DNA of 64,000 nucleotides, from positions 4,262,501-4,326,500 of the forward strand of contig JAKNDB010000107.1 of NCBI GenBank assembly GCA_024305405.1. Direction: 5' to 3'. The translations under genes and the position numbers were made by a program. Positions within the stretch are counted from its first letter, which is position 1. The number at the start of each line of letters is the position of its first letter. The notes below the pieces were generated by a model. It was not told the DNA's origin and ran no database searches. It saw only the letters and a list, made by a program, of their open reading frames with translations. This document shows positions 40,998 through 63,851 of this stretch, in pieces. The DNA is from Dirofilaria immitis (lineage: Eukaryota > Nematoda > Chromadorea > Rhabditida > Onchocercidae).

Positions 40998-43289
40998 TTT
41001 GGTTATTATTGAACAATTTCATTTGTTGTATGAACAAAGTATCAACTAGACATTTTTTCTTTGTTGTTAATATCGAATCGAGTAGGAATGGTAGGAGTAT
41101 TTTTGAGGAAATTTAATTATAATTCGAAAGCTTTTTTAATTGCAAACTCCCAGTTGGATCATTGAGACTAGACTATAGTTTTCTGACAATAAACATATCA
41201 GCAAAAGATTGAATGAACGACCAGTTAGTATCAGTCGATAAGGAGAGCAGGCGTTTCTGAGGTTTTCGAAATATTTATGAATCATCATCTTTTGCAAATG
41301 AATTTGTTGTTGCTGCTGCGGTTGTTGCTGCTCAGGAAACTGTCAATGATTATTGTATTTCCAATTTATTATTGTTTTTTCTTTCTTTCCATGGTTAATT
41401 TCAATTATTATTTATCTGTGAATTTTTTATGACAAAGTTTTTCACATTGTAATCATAACAAAATCTTATATACATTTATCTTTTGTATTATTTTCACTTT
41501 CTTTTTTCTTTTCTCCCTTTTCAGTAGACTTCTTTTTATCAAATTTTAATTTATGCATGTTTTTTCGATTAAATGATTTCTTGCGGTAAATTTTAATTTT
41601 TAGAAATTGACAGGTAATTAATGGTTTTTTCTTTTTGTGTTAATAGTATTAGCTTACTAATACTATTATACTAATTTTCCCTACTTGTGCTGTTACAGCC
41701 ACTGTTGTTAATGCTCTTTCTAATATCACTATTTCATATTGCTGCTTGTTGCTCCTTTTTTAGCTTATGTAAAAATTTCTTTTTATTGATTATTTTCGGA
41801 TTTTTTTTTGATCATCTACGATTGCTATGATGATAGTTATGATTGTGAATTTTTGCTAGTTATCATCAACTGCTATTAATTTTTTCTTTTGCTGTTTAGT
41901 GTAAGTATTTTTAGTGCGAAATTATGTGTTTTATGCTTAAATATTAGTTAGTTAAATAGCTGCAATTTTTGCAGATAAAAATTTAGTCTTATGGAATTGA
42001 TTTTTCATGGCACAAAGCTAGCTATAGTGTCGAATTTTGTTTCGTAGTAGATTTCATGATCTTTTCAAATTTATTAAATAGATAATAAAACAAAAAAAAA
42101 GCTACGATTATAGTGTTTCATTTTCCACTTGTTTTTAGAAAAAAATAAACGAATGTTAATATATTACATACTCGTAGGTTTTATTAGTGCTGTTAGTTGC
42201 TCTTTAGATGTATTTATAAATTCACTGATGACATTTTGTATTTTCAAAATCATTGTCATTTCAAAATGTGTGTAAACGGGGAAAATGAAATTTCTCTTTC
42301 CATAGCAAATTTCGTTTCTTTCTACTTTTTTTTGAAATATGCAAGCTTTTCTTCTCTTTTCATCTTCATTATTTTATATACTGTAATTCATTTTGTTTTC
42401 TCTTTTGTTTGGAAAGTTTAAAATTACGGAGTGAAAAGCTTTTCCTCTTTCCTCTTATGTATGTTTATAAATGAAATTGATTTTGTGAATAGAGGACGAA
42501 AGCATTTTCATAAACATGAATTTTATCATTCCATCATCGAATATTCAATCCCTTCTACTATCCCTGAATTAAATAACTCCTCAGCAATTTCATCAACTGG
42601 ATAGATTAAGATATGTAGAGTTTAGTTATCAAAGATATATGAATGTGTCTACATTCATAAAACAATTATTGAAACGAATGTGATGAAAAAGTTACGTCAT
42701 ATCTGATAAGCATATCATATCAAGGATCGTTCAAAAATTTTAATTTCATTCGCGAGGCACTTTTCTCTCATAAGGGGAAACTGTTTTTCACTTTTGCCCT
42801 AGAAATGGTCAGGTGAGATTAGAATCAAAAAATAGTTAGAGGACGATAAGTATAGGGGATTTCTGTAAAAGGAAAAGATAATGTGATAAAACAATGAAAG
42901 GTATAATCTGTTAATTATAGATATGAGAGTGAAGTCCTTCCAATGCATGTCTTCAAATTTTTTCCGTTTATTAAGATTGAAATAAGTTATTGTAGGTGGA
43001 ACGAAGTTGTTAAGGAAATAGGCTCGAATTGATTGTTTGATCAAATAAAATGTGCAAGATTTTATATGAAATTAAAATAAAAAAGGCAGGAAAAAATGGC
43101 TTGGAGAATATAGGAATATTGTTGCTGTCATTTAGATGTGTTTAGAAATTTTAGATAAATTGATACAACAAACTTATGCCCACGAAAATAATCAGGAAAA
43201 TTCGGAAGTGCTGGGAGAAGAATAAATAAGAACTGATCAGCTATAATTTTCGTATATATGTGCTCAAGAAATGAAAAAAGCTTACCATC
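40998..43289. other. Intergenic region between convergent genes
   Basis: A T-rich stretch between the USP9X stop and the stop of the minus-strand gene. It contains a short TTG/CTG-rich tract (about 41304-41333) and no exon that I can support on either strand. Confidence 0.6.
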
Positions 43290-44960
43290 TTAATAGCCAT
43301 CATTAAGGATATTTTTGAGAATGTCGGGAGTGAGGTCGGGACATTCATTGAATCCACCATCACTTTTTCCTTCTTTTCCATCGACACTATTGCCACCACT
43401 AACACCATCACCACTAGCGATACTACCACCACAACCACCACCACCACCACCACCACTGTTACGATTACCATTACTGCCACTTCCAATACCACCACCACCA
43501 CCACTGTTACGATTACCATTACTGCCACTTCCAATACCAACACCACCATCTCCTCCTCTTGTTTTTCCATTTGTAATAGCACCATCTTTTTCCTTTTCTG
43601 GTAATGCTTCAGGTTCCACATTGTCTTTCGATGGACTTTGCTAAAGATTATAAAAGTAGGATTTGAAATTAAAAAAAAAGCTGATTAAAACAAACAATTT
43701 CAAACAATAGAAATCCATATTGAGCTTAGGATGGATAGATTGAAAATGTGATTGATCGATATTAAATTTAGGACAGATGGTTTAGGAGAGATAGATTGAA
43801 AAGTTAGAAATTCAAATGATAATTACTAAATAATACGAAATTAATCAATCAATAAGATTGATTAATTAGCAATAATACGTTGAAAATGAAATGCAAAAAT
43901 AGCATTTGAAGGAAAGCATAGAAAATTCGATGTTAATTTTAAATAATTTCAGAAATTTCTTTTATTTCGATGAATTGAAATAATGATAAAATTAATTTGA
44001 ATAACCCATTTATGTCGCCTTAATTTTTCGTTATATTTATTTGATTATAGTCAATTTCTTAATTTTCTATATTTTTAATAATTCACTAACTTTTTTTGCC
44101 TATTTTGCAACATTCTGATTCATACTTTCGGCTCTCTTAATATTATTATTACTCATGATTCCATTTGTTTTTTTGCTTCTGCTATTTTGGATTCCATTTT
44201 TGCTCCTTCTACTATTGCTACCTCTGATTCTGTTTTTATTCCTTCTACTCTTGTTGTTTCTGATTTTGTTTTTATTCCTCTTAATATTTGTGATTCTATT
44301 TCTGTCACTTCTACTACTGCTACTCTTAATTCTAACTTTGTTCTTTTCACTTTTATTACTTGGATTCTAATTTAATTTCATTTCTATTTTCTCCTACTAT
44401 TACTTCTGACTACACTTTTGTTCTTCCTTCTGTTATTATATCTGATTGAATTCTTGTCCTATACTACTAATTTTAATTCCAATTTTATCCATCAAGCTAT
44501 TTTCTATATTTTAATTTTTATAGTATTCTGTTTTAAAATATTGCATTTTATAGGGTTATCTTATTATGATAAAGATAAGTTTTCACACTATTATAGTGTG
44601 AATGTGTCTCAATCTCATAACTAAATGATTATCAAACTTTTATGATTACAAATTCAACAAATATTTCAATTTTTTTTGGTAAATGTGTTAAGAAAAAAAT
44701 TGCAATTCTTTAAATCGTAAAGTAAGAGAATTAAATAAATTGATGACTACCTTAGTATTAGATTTTAATTCTATATTAGGTGGTGATATTTGGACAGGTA
44801 TGGTACCAATTGGTGCCTGTCTACCCTGATAAGGTATAACAGGTGAATCCCTTGCATAAACAGGCATTATCGGTGTTGGTGATGTTTGTTGCATCGTTTG
44901 TGGAGCAATGCTACGCATCGAATTTGTTATTTCATATGTTTGCTTTTTTGATTGGTACAT
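43290..44960 (-). CDS. Unrecognised Pro/Gln- and Gly-rich protein
   Basis: Two exons on the minus strand, 44960-44751 and 43640-43290, join in phase 0. The donor is AAG|GTAGTC and the acceptor is ATCTTTAG|CAA. The product is 186 residues if ATG 44960 is the start. However, the frame stays open upstream to a TTCATTGAAG acceptor at 45001, so exon 1 may be internal and the gene longer. The first half is rich in Pro, Gln, Thr and Ser. The second half has two copies of a Gly/Ser/Asn unit (GIGSGSNGNRNS plus poly-Gly) and then an acidic end, ECPDLTPDILKNILNDGY. There is no signal peptide or membrane segment. I recognise no family; a disordered, nematode-specific regulator is possible. The plus-strand poly-Pro frame over the same bases is its antisense. 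Confidence 0.6.
43453..43538. repeat. 48-bp coding repeat
   Basis: The plus-strand unit starting CCACTGTTACGATTACC occurs at 43453 and again at 43501, identical over at least 38 bases and separated by CCA triplets. In the minus-strand gene it encodes the duplicated GIGSGSNGNRNS-type unit. Forty-eight is a multiple of three, so the frame is kept. Confidence 0.9.
44153..44380. repeat. Diverged 36-bp minisatellite, open on both strands
   Basis: Units beginning GATTC(C/T)(A/G)TTTTT recur at 36-bp or near-36-bp spacing from about 44187. They translate as 12-residue repeats on both strands (for example KTESEVAIVEGA on minus and DSVFIPSTLVVS on plus). It sits in the intron of the minus-strand gene. 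I see no convincing splice sites, so it is annotated as a repeat and not as an exon. Confidence 0.55.
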
Positions 44961-45000
44961 TCCATTTGTAAAATGATCAATGGTATCACAAATATTATTA

Positions 45001-47788
45001 CTTCAATGAAAGATAAAAAGAATTATATTAATGAAAAAAATTCTTCTGAAATTAATTAATTTTTAAAATTAAAAAAATTTTTTTGCAAGTTGTTTATTTG
45101 TTTGTTTGTTTGTTTGTTAGATATAAAAGATATCGATTCATTTCTAATAAAATGATTATTTTTCATCGAATAATTCATCAAAAATTTTTCTTTTAATAAA
45201 ATGTCATATGATTCTTTCTTCTAAAAAATGATTGACAGCTTCTTATTATATACATAAGTGATTAAACGCTTATCATTCTTGTCAAAAATTTAATAAAAAA
45301 AAAGTTTTTACTTTGATATCTTATACATAACATACGCACCTGATAATATTGAACTGATAAGATAATAAATGATAACGTTTGATAAATAAAATAACATATT
45401 TTGCAATATTTACTAATCAAATGATCTTTCCTGGAAAAATTTTCTCACCAAATATTTTATCTCTAAAAATTTGCATAAATTGCAGAAATTTTTCCGTTTT
45501 CGTTTTTAATAATTTATAATAAGTATTACTGGTAATTTGATCTTTATCAGCTAGTACCACAAAGGTTTTATCCTAATTTTATTTATTTTTATCCTTAAAT
45601 TTTATTTTCATATTATCATTTTTGTTCGCATTAAGAAAATTAAATATTAGCTTTATCAACGAAATGATTATTTTTTATTATTTATTAGAATTAATCACAT
45701 TTTTTCATTAAAAATCATGTAACATATATATGAAATTATTTTTCTTAAAATTTTTTCTCATCTGTACGCAAATTTAGCTAATATTATTATAGTATTAAAC
45801 TTTTTATCACCTAAATAAATTATTTTGTTTTCACAATTAAATTATTTAAAATTTTTCTTGCTTCAAAATTTTAATTATCAAAAAAAAGTTCTAGTAATTG
45901 AATATATTTTATAAAATAATATATTTTATAAAATAACCTAATGCTTTAATAAAAGATGAATGATAAATACAATCAACATTTGTTACTTTATTTAAAAATA
46001 AATAAATATTATTGAACAGCACATTTTATATAATAGTTATTTTATAAAATAATTCAATATAATTTACTATTAAATAGTTTACTTTCAAATTAAAATAATG
46101 GATTTATATTTTAAATAGAAATACTCTTTAAAAGTAAATCGGTTTAAACGCTTTATATTGTATTTAAAAGTAATTGTTAATGAATAATATAATTTAGTAA
46201 TAATAACATATATAAGGATAATTTCACTAAGTATATAAGCTATGCATCATTTTAATCTGAGATATTTAAATTTTGAAAGAATTTGAAAGAAAAGAAAAAG
46301 AGATTAAAAGTTTAAATCTTCCCAACATTTCTTTTTTAGTTCCTTTTCTCAAAGACAAATTAAATAAATAAGCCAACCGCTCACTTTTTTATAATCTAAA
46401 ATAATACAATTTTTGAAAACTATCGATCTTTTTATTTATTTTATTTAAATTTATCAAACTATAAATATCACTTCCACCGTTATTATGTTATTCAAAAATT
46501 TATTCATACTATTTTGATATATACACCTACTAAGAGTGCTTAATTTCCTGTTGTTTTTTCCAAAACATCTATACATTCAATTTTTTTCTATATTCCTCGC
46601 TCACAAGTTACAATCATAAGCAAATTTGAAAAAAAAAAAAGGAAAAATATTAAATTTAGTAGAACGTATGACTACATAATTTCATTTATTAAATGAACTG
46701 ATTACAGTGTCTTTCGATATTTTTTTCACTTTCAAAACAAAAAAAATCATTTCCGAACTCAAGTACGAGAATATTAATTTGTTTGTTTTTTGATTTATCA
46801 AATAGATTACATCTCAATTGCTGTTCATGTAGAACTTAAAATCTGTTACAAACAATTTTTAATACATTATCATCTATGAATATGAATAAGAAAATAAAAT
46901 ACATGAAATCGAAGAAAGAAAAAAATTGTAAATATTCAATTTCTTGAGTTATAACCGAAAAATTATAATTTAAATTTTTAGATTGAAATATAACAATCCT
47001 TATAAATGTTATCAAAAACAAATTATGTCAAACATTAAAAAGATCATTGGTAGGATTATTCATTATTCGGTCAATTAATTAGTTGGAACTTAAACAGTCA
47101 AGAATGAAATTTACATAACTATTTTTGATAAATGCTATCAAACGTAAAAAGTCATTGATAAAGATTTATCCATCATAATTCAAGTTATTCAAATTTTATG
47201 CTAATATTTTATCATAATTCAGGTCTTTCTCTCTTTCTCTCTCTTTCTCCTCCCTTCTCTTTCTCTCTTTCCCTTTCTCTGATTCAAAAATGTTTTAGAT
47301 GAAAAAGGAAGAAGGAATGTTTTTTATAAAATTGATTTTATTAAATGTTTTAGAATATGATTATGGCGTTCAAATTTTATTAAATAAAAGTTGACTAAAT
47401 AAATAGTGAAAAAATGCATGAAAAAAATGAATTAAAATATCATATTTTTTTATATGATATAAGGAAATATTGGATATATCATATTCATTCTTTTTGCATC
47501 AAATTTTACTTATTTTAATATAACAATTTTCCTGACGCAATTTAATCATTACTAGCCGATATTTCATTACATGATATCACACGTCATTAAATGATATTAA
47601 GTGTACATAATTAAAAATTAAAATATTCTATTGCTTTTTTATTTTAAAAGTTACTCATTTCAATACAATAATTTTTTAATGCAATTTGATCAATTAATAT
47701 CGATTGTATAAAAATAATTCAAAAATTCGTTAAAGACTTATCTACAGAAGTCTTAGAATGTTTACCTTCGTGAAGCTTATTATGACGC
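45001..47788. other. AT-rich spacer upstream of the minus-strand gene
   Basis: Very AT-rich, with a (TTTG)n run at about 45090-45118 and a pyrimidine-rich tract at 47224-47280. A good minus-strand donor (CAG|GTGCGT at about 45343) could end a further 5' exon of the 43290-44960 gene, with compatible phase. Its body cannot be verified. Confidence 0.5.
47224..47280. repeat. CT-rich microsatellite
   Basis: A near-pure polypyrimidine tract of TCTCTT and TTTCTC units, lying between genes. Confidence 0.9.
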
Positions 47789-47992
47789 CTAGCTATTTTG
47801 CAGCCTAGTTAAGCTCACTTTCTGTGCTATTTCCTCTAACCTATCTATCCACCCATCACCACTGGGACATCAATAACTATTTCTACATCCAACAACATTC
47901 ACGACGATATTTTCATAAAAATCAAATAGATCTCGTACATCGTATGTCTGAACTTTATTTGCTGACATTCTCCGAAATTATGCATACGTCCC
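47789..47992 (-). pseudogene. Degenerate ERH (Enhancer of rudimentary)-like fragment
   Basis: The minus strand from ATG 47968 reads RMSANKVQTYDVRDLFDF in frame with the preceding Arg codon. This resembles the conserved ERH core around TYDI-x-x-LFDF, including an Arg-Met before it. After a stop at 47870 the same frame resumes with GDGWIDRLEEIA, resembling the ERH C-terminal DWIKEKI helix, and ends at a stop at 47789. Upstream, another frame gives DVCIISE, like the VCK-x-YEE part. Human ERH is 104 residues and extremely conserved, so a copy this divergent, with stop and frame changes, looks like a decayed paralogue. A diverged ERH-2-type gene with assembly errors is the alternative. The match was made by eye only. 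Confidence 0.35.
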
Positions 47993-50900
47993 AGTGATGG
48001 GTAAATGGATTTGGTGTCCAGTCCTGATGATGTTACCGTTCTACTGAATTATGAGAGATTTTCTACTGGGCTATGGGAGATTTCGGGTTGTGGTTATAGT
48101 TTGAAAATAAATATCGATTCTCTGGAATACACTGGTAGACAAGGAATATGAATTGAACATGGTTTTTTTTTATTCATTTATATTAGTTATGACGTCGATT
48201 AATGGTAATTTGGATTTGCCGTAGAATGTAATAATACAATATAAGTACGGTTATTAATAGAATTATGTTTGTTTGCTGTACATCTTTCATCGATAATATC
48301 ATTATGTTTAAACTTGTATTACACGTTAATCGTAAATGATTTTAATTACCATATTATTCTATCATCTACTAGCCCGTGACACTTTTTTTGGGTTCTAAAC
48401 AAATTTCCCATTACTTTTCTTGAAACATAATTTATCAAATTAAAACTGGATTTCTCTTACCATTGAGTTCAATTTTGCATGGTGCCATGCCATTACATTA
48501 TCAATCCGATACGATTTCGATCACATTTAATATTGTTACGATTTCTTCGTATTACTGAAGATGAGGTGGTGTGTAAGTTTTGCTTTCATCAAAAACAATG
48601 TTTGCAAAACTATCTGCTAAAAACACTGTATTTCTTTATTTATGTGCCAAAATCAATTAATAACTTTTTTTCCTCATTTAAATGCAATGGTTTCGGTTAG
48701 TTAAAATATTTGGAAATATTCCATGCAAGTAAAATTAATTTGCCTGCGAAATAAAAAAAAATTAACACAAAAGTAAATTTATTCAAATGCCAAGAAAAAT
48801 TTGAATCATTTGCAATGGTAAGATATGGTTTGAAAAAACTAAATCATTTTTCATATTTAAAAATTACGTTTCAAAACGTTGGAAGATCTGAATTGTATTT
48901 AACATTTTTATAAAACGAATGTGAGAGAGGCATTTTTAGCGCTTATACTTTGATTTTTTTCTCTTTTTTGCTTACTTGGCCGGGGTTTAGTTCAGCTGTT
49001 TGATTTGATTATTAATTTCTAAGTTTTGCATTCTAATTTCATATTCATATATGTTAAATTGGAATATCCACACTAATTTATAATTTTAAATGTGATATGT
49101 TAAAATGCTGTCATTTTGCACATTCATAGAAAGTATTTCTCATTTATCTACAACATTTAATCCTGTCATAATTATTTACAATATTTCGCTTTAAAGATAA
49201 TTTGTTGAGGTATTGCATTATCTCATTGTAAAAATCATTTTAGATGGGTAAATTTATTTTCTATCAAGAAATGTATGCATTTCTTTGTTGTCAGTAAGTG
49301 AATTCGAAAATAGTTGGTATAATATTTGAAATAACATTTACCATTTATAGTCATTGTCGTGTCTATTATTTATTTTTGTGATTTCACAAGAGGATTCATT
49401 TTTCTAATTTTTAATTACTTTTTTCCTATTCATTTGCTAGGCTATTCGTTTGTTTACATATTGGGCTATTAGCTCAATCATTGTAAGCAGCTACTTAATA
49501 GTTTTTCAGTCATGGATAGGTAATCATTATTATTTAAAGCAGAAAATAGATATACTTTTAAACAACTTTATATGTTGTTGTGAATTTTTCCATTGTTATG
49601 TTTTCTTATTTAATAGATTTTATATAAAAGAATGTTAGAGTTATAAAGATAGCTAGCTAACAAAATTAGGCTCATTTGGTAGTTTTTAATACTTCGACAT
49701 TTCATATCAGATACGATTATAATTGTGACTTTCTCACAGGAAAATAGAAACTACAAAATATCAATAATCATTAAGATTATTTTGTTTAATTCATTTATTG
49801 ATTGTAGTATTAGTGAAGTAATAACAGATTCAGATAATTTCAGGAAGGCAAATTTGATAAAATATTTTCTTTGTTGATGATCAGTTCACGTATACGTATA
49901 TATCATTTTTACTTACAAGAACATTTCCATATCATTTAAAAAATTCGGCAAGGAAGCTATTCTGTCGTCCTCAATTGAAGCAGTTATATACATAATATAT
50001 GCAATATTCGTGAATATTTGTTATAAGTAATCATTTTCCTTTTATTGCTATTCCATAACGTTAAATTTATTTTTTTCAACTTATTCCTCTTATTTAGTTT
50101 ATTTGTATATTTATAAATTTTTATCTCATTTATTTCATCCTTCTTCTTTTTATACAGGGTCATATATCTGATATTTACATTTTGATATTGGTGATAAAAA
50201 GCTCAAAAGAATAGTATATGGTCTTTTTATTTACTAATAATTAAAATAATTGGTTTTGAACTATCACTAGTCTTAATCTCAGTTTTTTCTAAATTATATA
50301 TAGTTTAGGCATCTGTGTTTATAGAATATTAAGTTAATTCAGGCTTTAGCGTACTTCTTCATTTATCAATTTTTTCAATTAATTTACCTAAATTGTTTAT
50401 TGTTTTTCCGCCGGAAATTGTGCCTATTAAGGCGAAAATTTTAATGATAGATAGTTGAATTATATATTCGCTTTCCGTGAGTTATGAAGAAGACGAAGCA
50501 TATGTATCGAATAATTGATAGTTTTGCTATTTATAAATTTCCTAACAATATGAAAAATTAGAAACACATTTCAGAGCAAAATATTTCCTCATTCATTTTT
50601 AATCTTCTCGAAAAAATTAAGCCTCACGAAATATACTTCAAATGATTTGAATTGATATATATATCTTTTAATAAGCTATGACGAAAAAATGAAGGAAACT
50701 AGTTTAGTCAATCTGTATGTAAATTTTAAATAAATCCGTTAAATTTACAATAATTTAGTTGTAATAATGGTTGTAATTACTTATTCGACATGAAATTAAT
50801 ATTTAAATAAGAAATTTCATCAAATTCAAAAAAATAAAAATAATATATGTTGTTTATTTATCGGTGTTTCAATTAAATTGTTGGAGAGTTAACAATTCTC

Positions 50901-53430
50901 ATTGCCGAGATACTGTAGTTCCTTATAAAGAGCATTTCAAACTGCTAATGAGAAAATCATAAAATTGTTTTAGAGCTGAAATTCTTCTATCAGAATTTAT
51001 GCAATACATATCATTTAAAAATTTCATTTCCACTGAATATTCCATCTTAGTCAATAAAGTTATTGAATTTTTAGGTAAATATAAGTGAAATAGTAGGATT
51101 TTGTTTGATGATAAAAGAAAAATTCATATTCTTAATACAAAATTTTAAATATAAAATGGGTTTTATTACAGCTTAACTTGTTAAACTGTAGGTTAATCGT
51201 TCTATCGATATGATTATCCATTTTTTCCTTTTTTAATTTTTTTTTTGATCGTTGCTTTTCTTTATTTTTTTCTGAGCTTATTTTTTAGATTCATTTCTCT
51301 TTTCTTTTATATCAATCACAACAGCTATGTTGCCAATAAGAAAAATAATATAAAGGATAGATGGAAAGGTAAATATTGTTAGAATCAATCTGACTGAGCA
51401 CTTTATATTAATGATTGTTTTGATGCGAAACACTTAATTTAGCCTTCCTTCAAGCAATCTTTATTGTAAGTAATACTAAATTTTCCTTTTCCTATTTTTA
51501 TTCTATGCTTAACAACGAAATTTTAAAAAATCTAAAATCTTATTTTAAACATTTTTATTAGTTCAGCTTAGTTTCATTATTTTGTTTCTTCTTTATACAT
51601 GTGTAAATTTCTTTCTCTGTCTTTTTTTTCTTTTTCTTTTTTTTAAAGAGGAAATGGAAAAGGAAGACGATACATTGATAGGTGAATTGATGTGTGGAGG
51701 ATGGATGGATGATTGTCATTTTGCAAAATGGCGGTTCATTTCTCTTCTTTTTTTTGTTTAGAAGAATTTTCGAAAGTCCACCAATTTTATTGATTAGTGA
51801 TGTGATATGAAGCAAAGATAAGAGACGAAAAATTTGTTGAATCGATGATTAATTGGATGTTATCGGATTATTTACTTATTTTACTAATTGGTTATATATA
51901 TATAAATTTCGGGTTATTCGCATGTTTTGGTTTAGTTAATTAATTTAAAGCTATTGATTTTTAATTTATTTATCAATCAAGGACGTTTGGCTCACATAAC
52001 TATATTTTTGGAACTAACGATTGTATATCTCTTGTTTTTATGTTTCTCGTTACTTTTTTTATTTCATTTTCCAATTTATTTCGTGTTTCTTAAAATATAA
52101 TGTGTTATAATTATAACTTGATCATATTTTAAAAGAATGTGAAAAATATCGATTACCGATCAGTCTGTTATATATATCTATATGTACATATTATGTGTTC
52201 ATATATCATTTATATCATTCGAAATGTTTCTTCACATTGTTTTCTTTGTTTTATTTAAATAATATAACTCATGACAAGTTATTTTGTAAAAAAATGTTAA
52301 AAATATCGATTATCGATCGGTTTGATATATAAACATGTAACTAGGTACGTGTATATATATCAGAGGAAAATGTGGTGATTGCGACTGCGTATTATTTCAT
52401 TTTCCAAAAAAATCTTAATTCAGGAAAAATATTTTTGTATTTCAAAAAATTTTTCGAAAGCATTAAAGATATGACAGCAAGAAGGAAATGAACAGTTTTT
52501 TCCTTTTTTTCATTTTTTTACAAATGGTAATTTTGATGATGAAGGAAAACATGCTTCATCTACAATAGATATACACACACATATACATACATTATACTTC
52601 TACATGAAGTTTCACAATATGAAAAAGCTAGGTAGTGATGGTTTTTGAGAAAAGTTAATTGATCGAATGGGACTAATTTTAATGTTATGTGCTTTTTCAC
52701 TTGATATTTTAATACTTCTACTCGTTTATGTATATTGAATAAGAAATAAGAAAGAATTGATTTGATTTTTATTCTTCTTTTATTATCACACGTTTATAAT
52801 ATATATATCTATTCTTTTGGTTTTCATTTTATTGAAATTCTGCAACTACTTTTTTATATCATCTATTTTGTTTAAATTGTTCTTTTTTTTAACTTTTTGT
52901 CCAACTTTCTTCATCTCTCATTACTTTCTCTGAGGCATTTATATCTGTGTTTTGACAGCTGACATTATAGCATACTTCTTCCAGAATATCAACTATCGAG
53001 TTCTATAATTGATTATGTGCATCAGTTGCACTGTTACCCTTCTGATGATGAATTAGTTGAAAGTTGGATGTCATTTCTATGCTATTTGTAATAGTTCGCT
53101 CACTTTGTTTTATGTACTTAGTAGTGAAATCATTCGATTCATTTTTTTTTTTTTTTTTGGATACAATGGTTAACTTATCATGAAATTAGCAATTATTTAA
53201 ATTTTTTTCCGAAATTCAACATTATCTTCCGTTTATTTCATTGCGCATCATGATTATTCGAGACATCGAAATTGTTCGAGATAATTTTGTCATTTTGATT
53301 AACTGAAATATATTAAATTAGTTTTTTTTCTGTTTATTTCAGACTTTTATTCCTGTCTCAGAAAAACAAAACCTATAACTGCTACGGATTTGTAAATGTT
53401 TTAAATTTCATTAAATCACATTTGACGGAA
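47993..53430. other. Spacer upstream of the pkn-1 gene
   Basis: Mostly AT-rich and apparently non-coding. The left end (to about 48,560) is of higher complexity. It includes a 22-bp imperfect tandem repeat (48039-48082) and an ATG at 48479 with an open frame running into a strong GTAAGT donor near 48570, which could be a distant first exon. From 48.7 to 53.4 kb I see only simple-sequence runs and isolated short frames. Confidence 0.5.
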
Positions 53431-53544
53431 ATGGATAATTATTTCGATCGACGCTTTAATGCTACTTTTGCTGTTATCATCCTGGCTTTCTGTATACTAC
53501 TGAATTTACTTAAGAAGATCAGAAGTTTTGACAGCGTGTACTAA
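53431..53544 (+). CDS. Possible 37-residue membrane peptide or upstream ORF
   Basis: ATG 53431 to TAA 53544 gives a short basic start, one hydrophobic segment (ATFAVIILAFCILLNLL) and a basic, polar tail. It begins 87 bp after a good GTTTATTTCAG acceptor and ends 187 bp before the start codon of protein kinase N. It could be an upstream ORF in that gene's leader. Its codons are less AT-biased than the spacer. No homologue is recognised and chance is quite possible. Confidence 0.2.
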   Translation: MDNYFDRRFNATFAVIILAFCILLNLLKKIRSFDSVY

Positions 53545-53731
53545 TCTACTTTGCCGAGTTCAAAGAATTTCTTTTTTCTTGCTCTTATATGTTCTCTTTT
53601 CTTTCGAGATTTGCAGTCGTGCAGGTTTCTGCTTTGTTCCTTTCTAATCCGTTCATTCGTTCATTCATATTTTTTTATTTCTATTTTCTTTATTTTGTTG
53701 AAGCAATTATTTTTCTTCTTCCACAATCGAT

Positions 53732-63851
<10,120 letters not shown>

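Noticed and set aside
43315..43644. Plus-strand poly-Pro/Leu frame
   Set aside because: It is the antisense of the Gly-rich exon, which has proper splice signals on the minus strand.
51558..51815. Lys-rich minus-strand frame
   Set aside because: Arises from poly-T tracts, with no splice or homology support.
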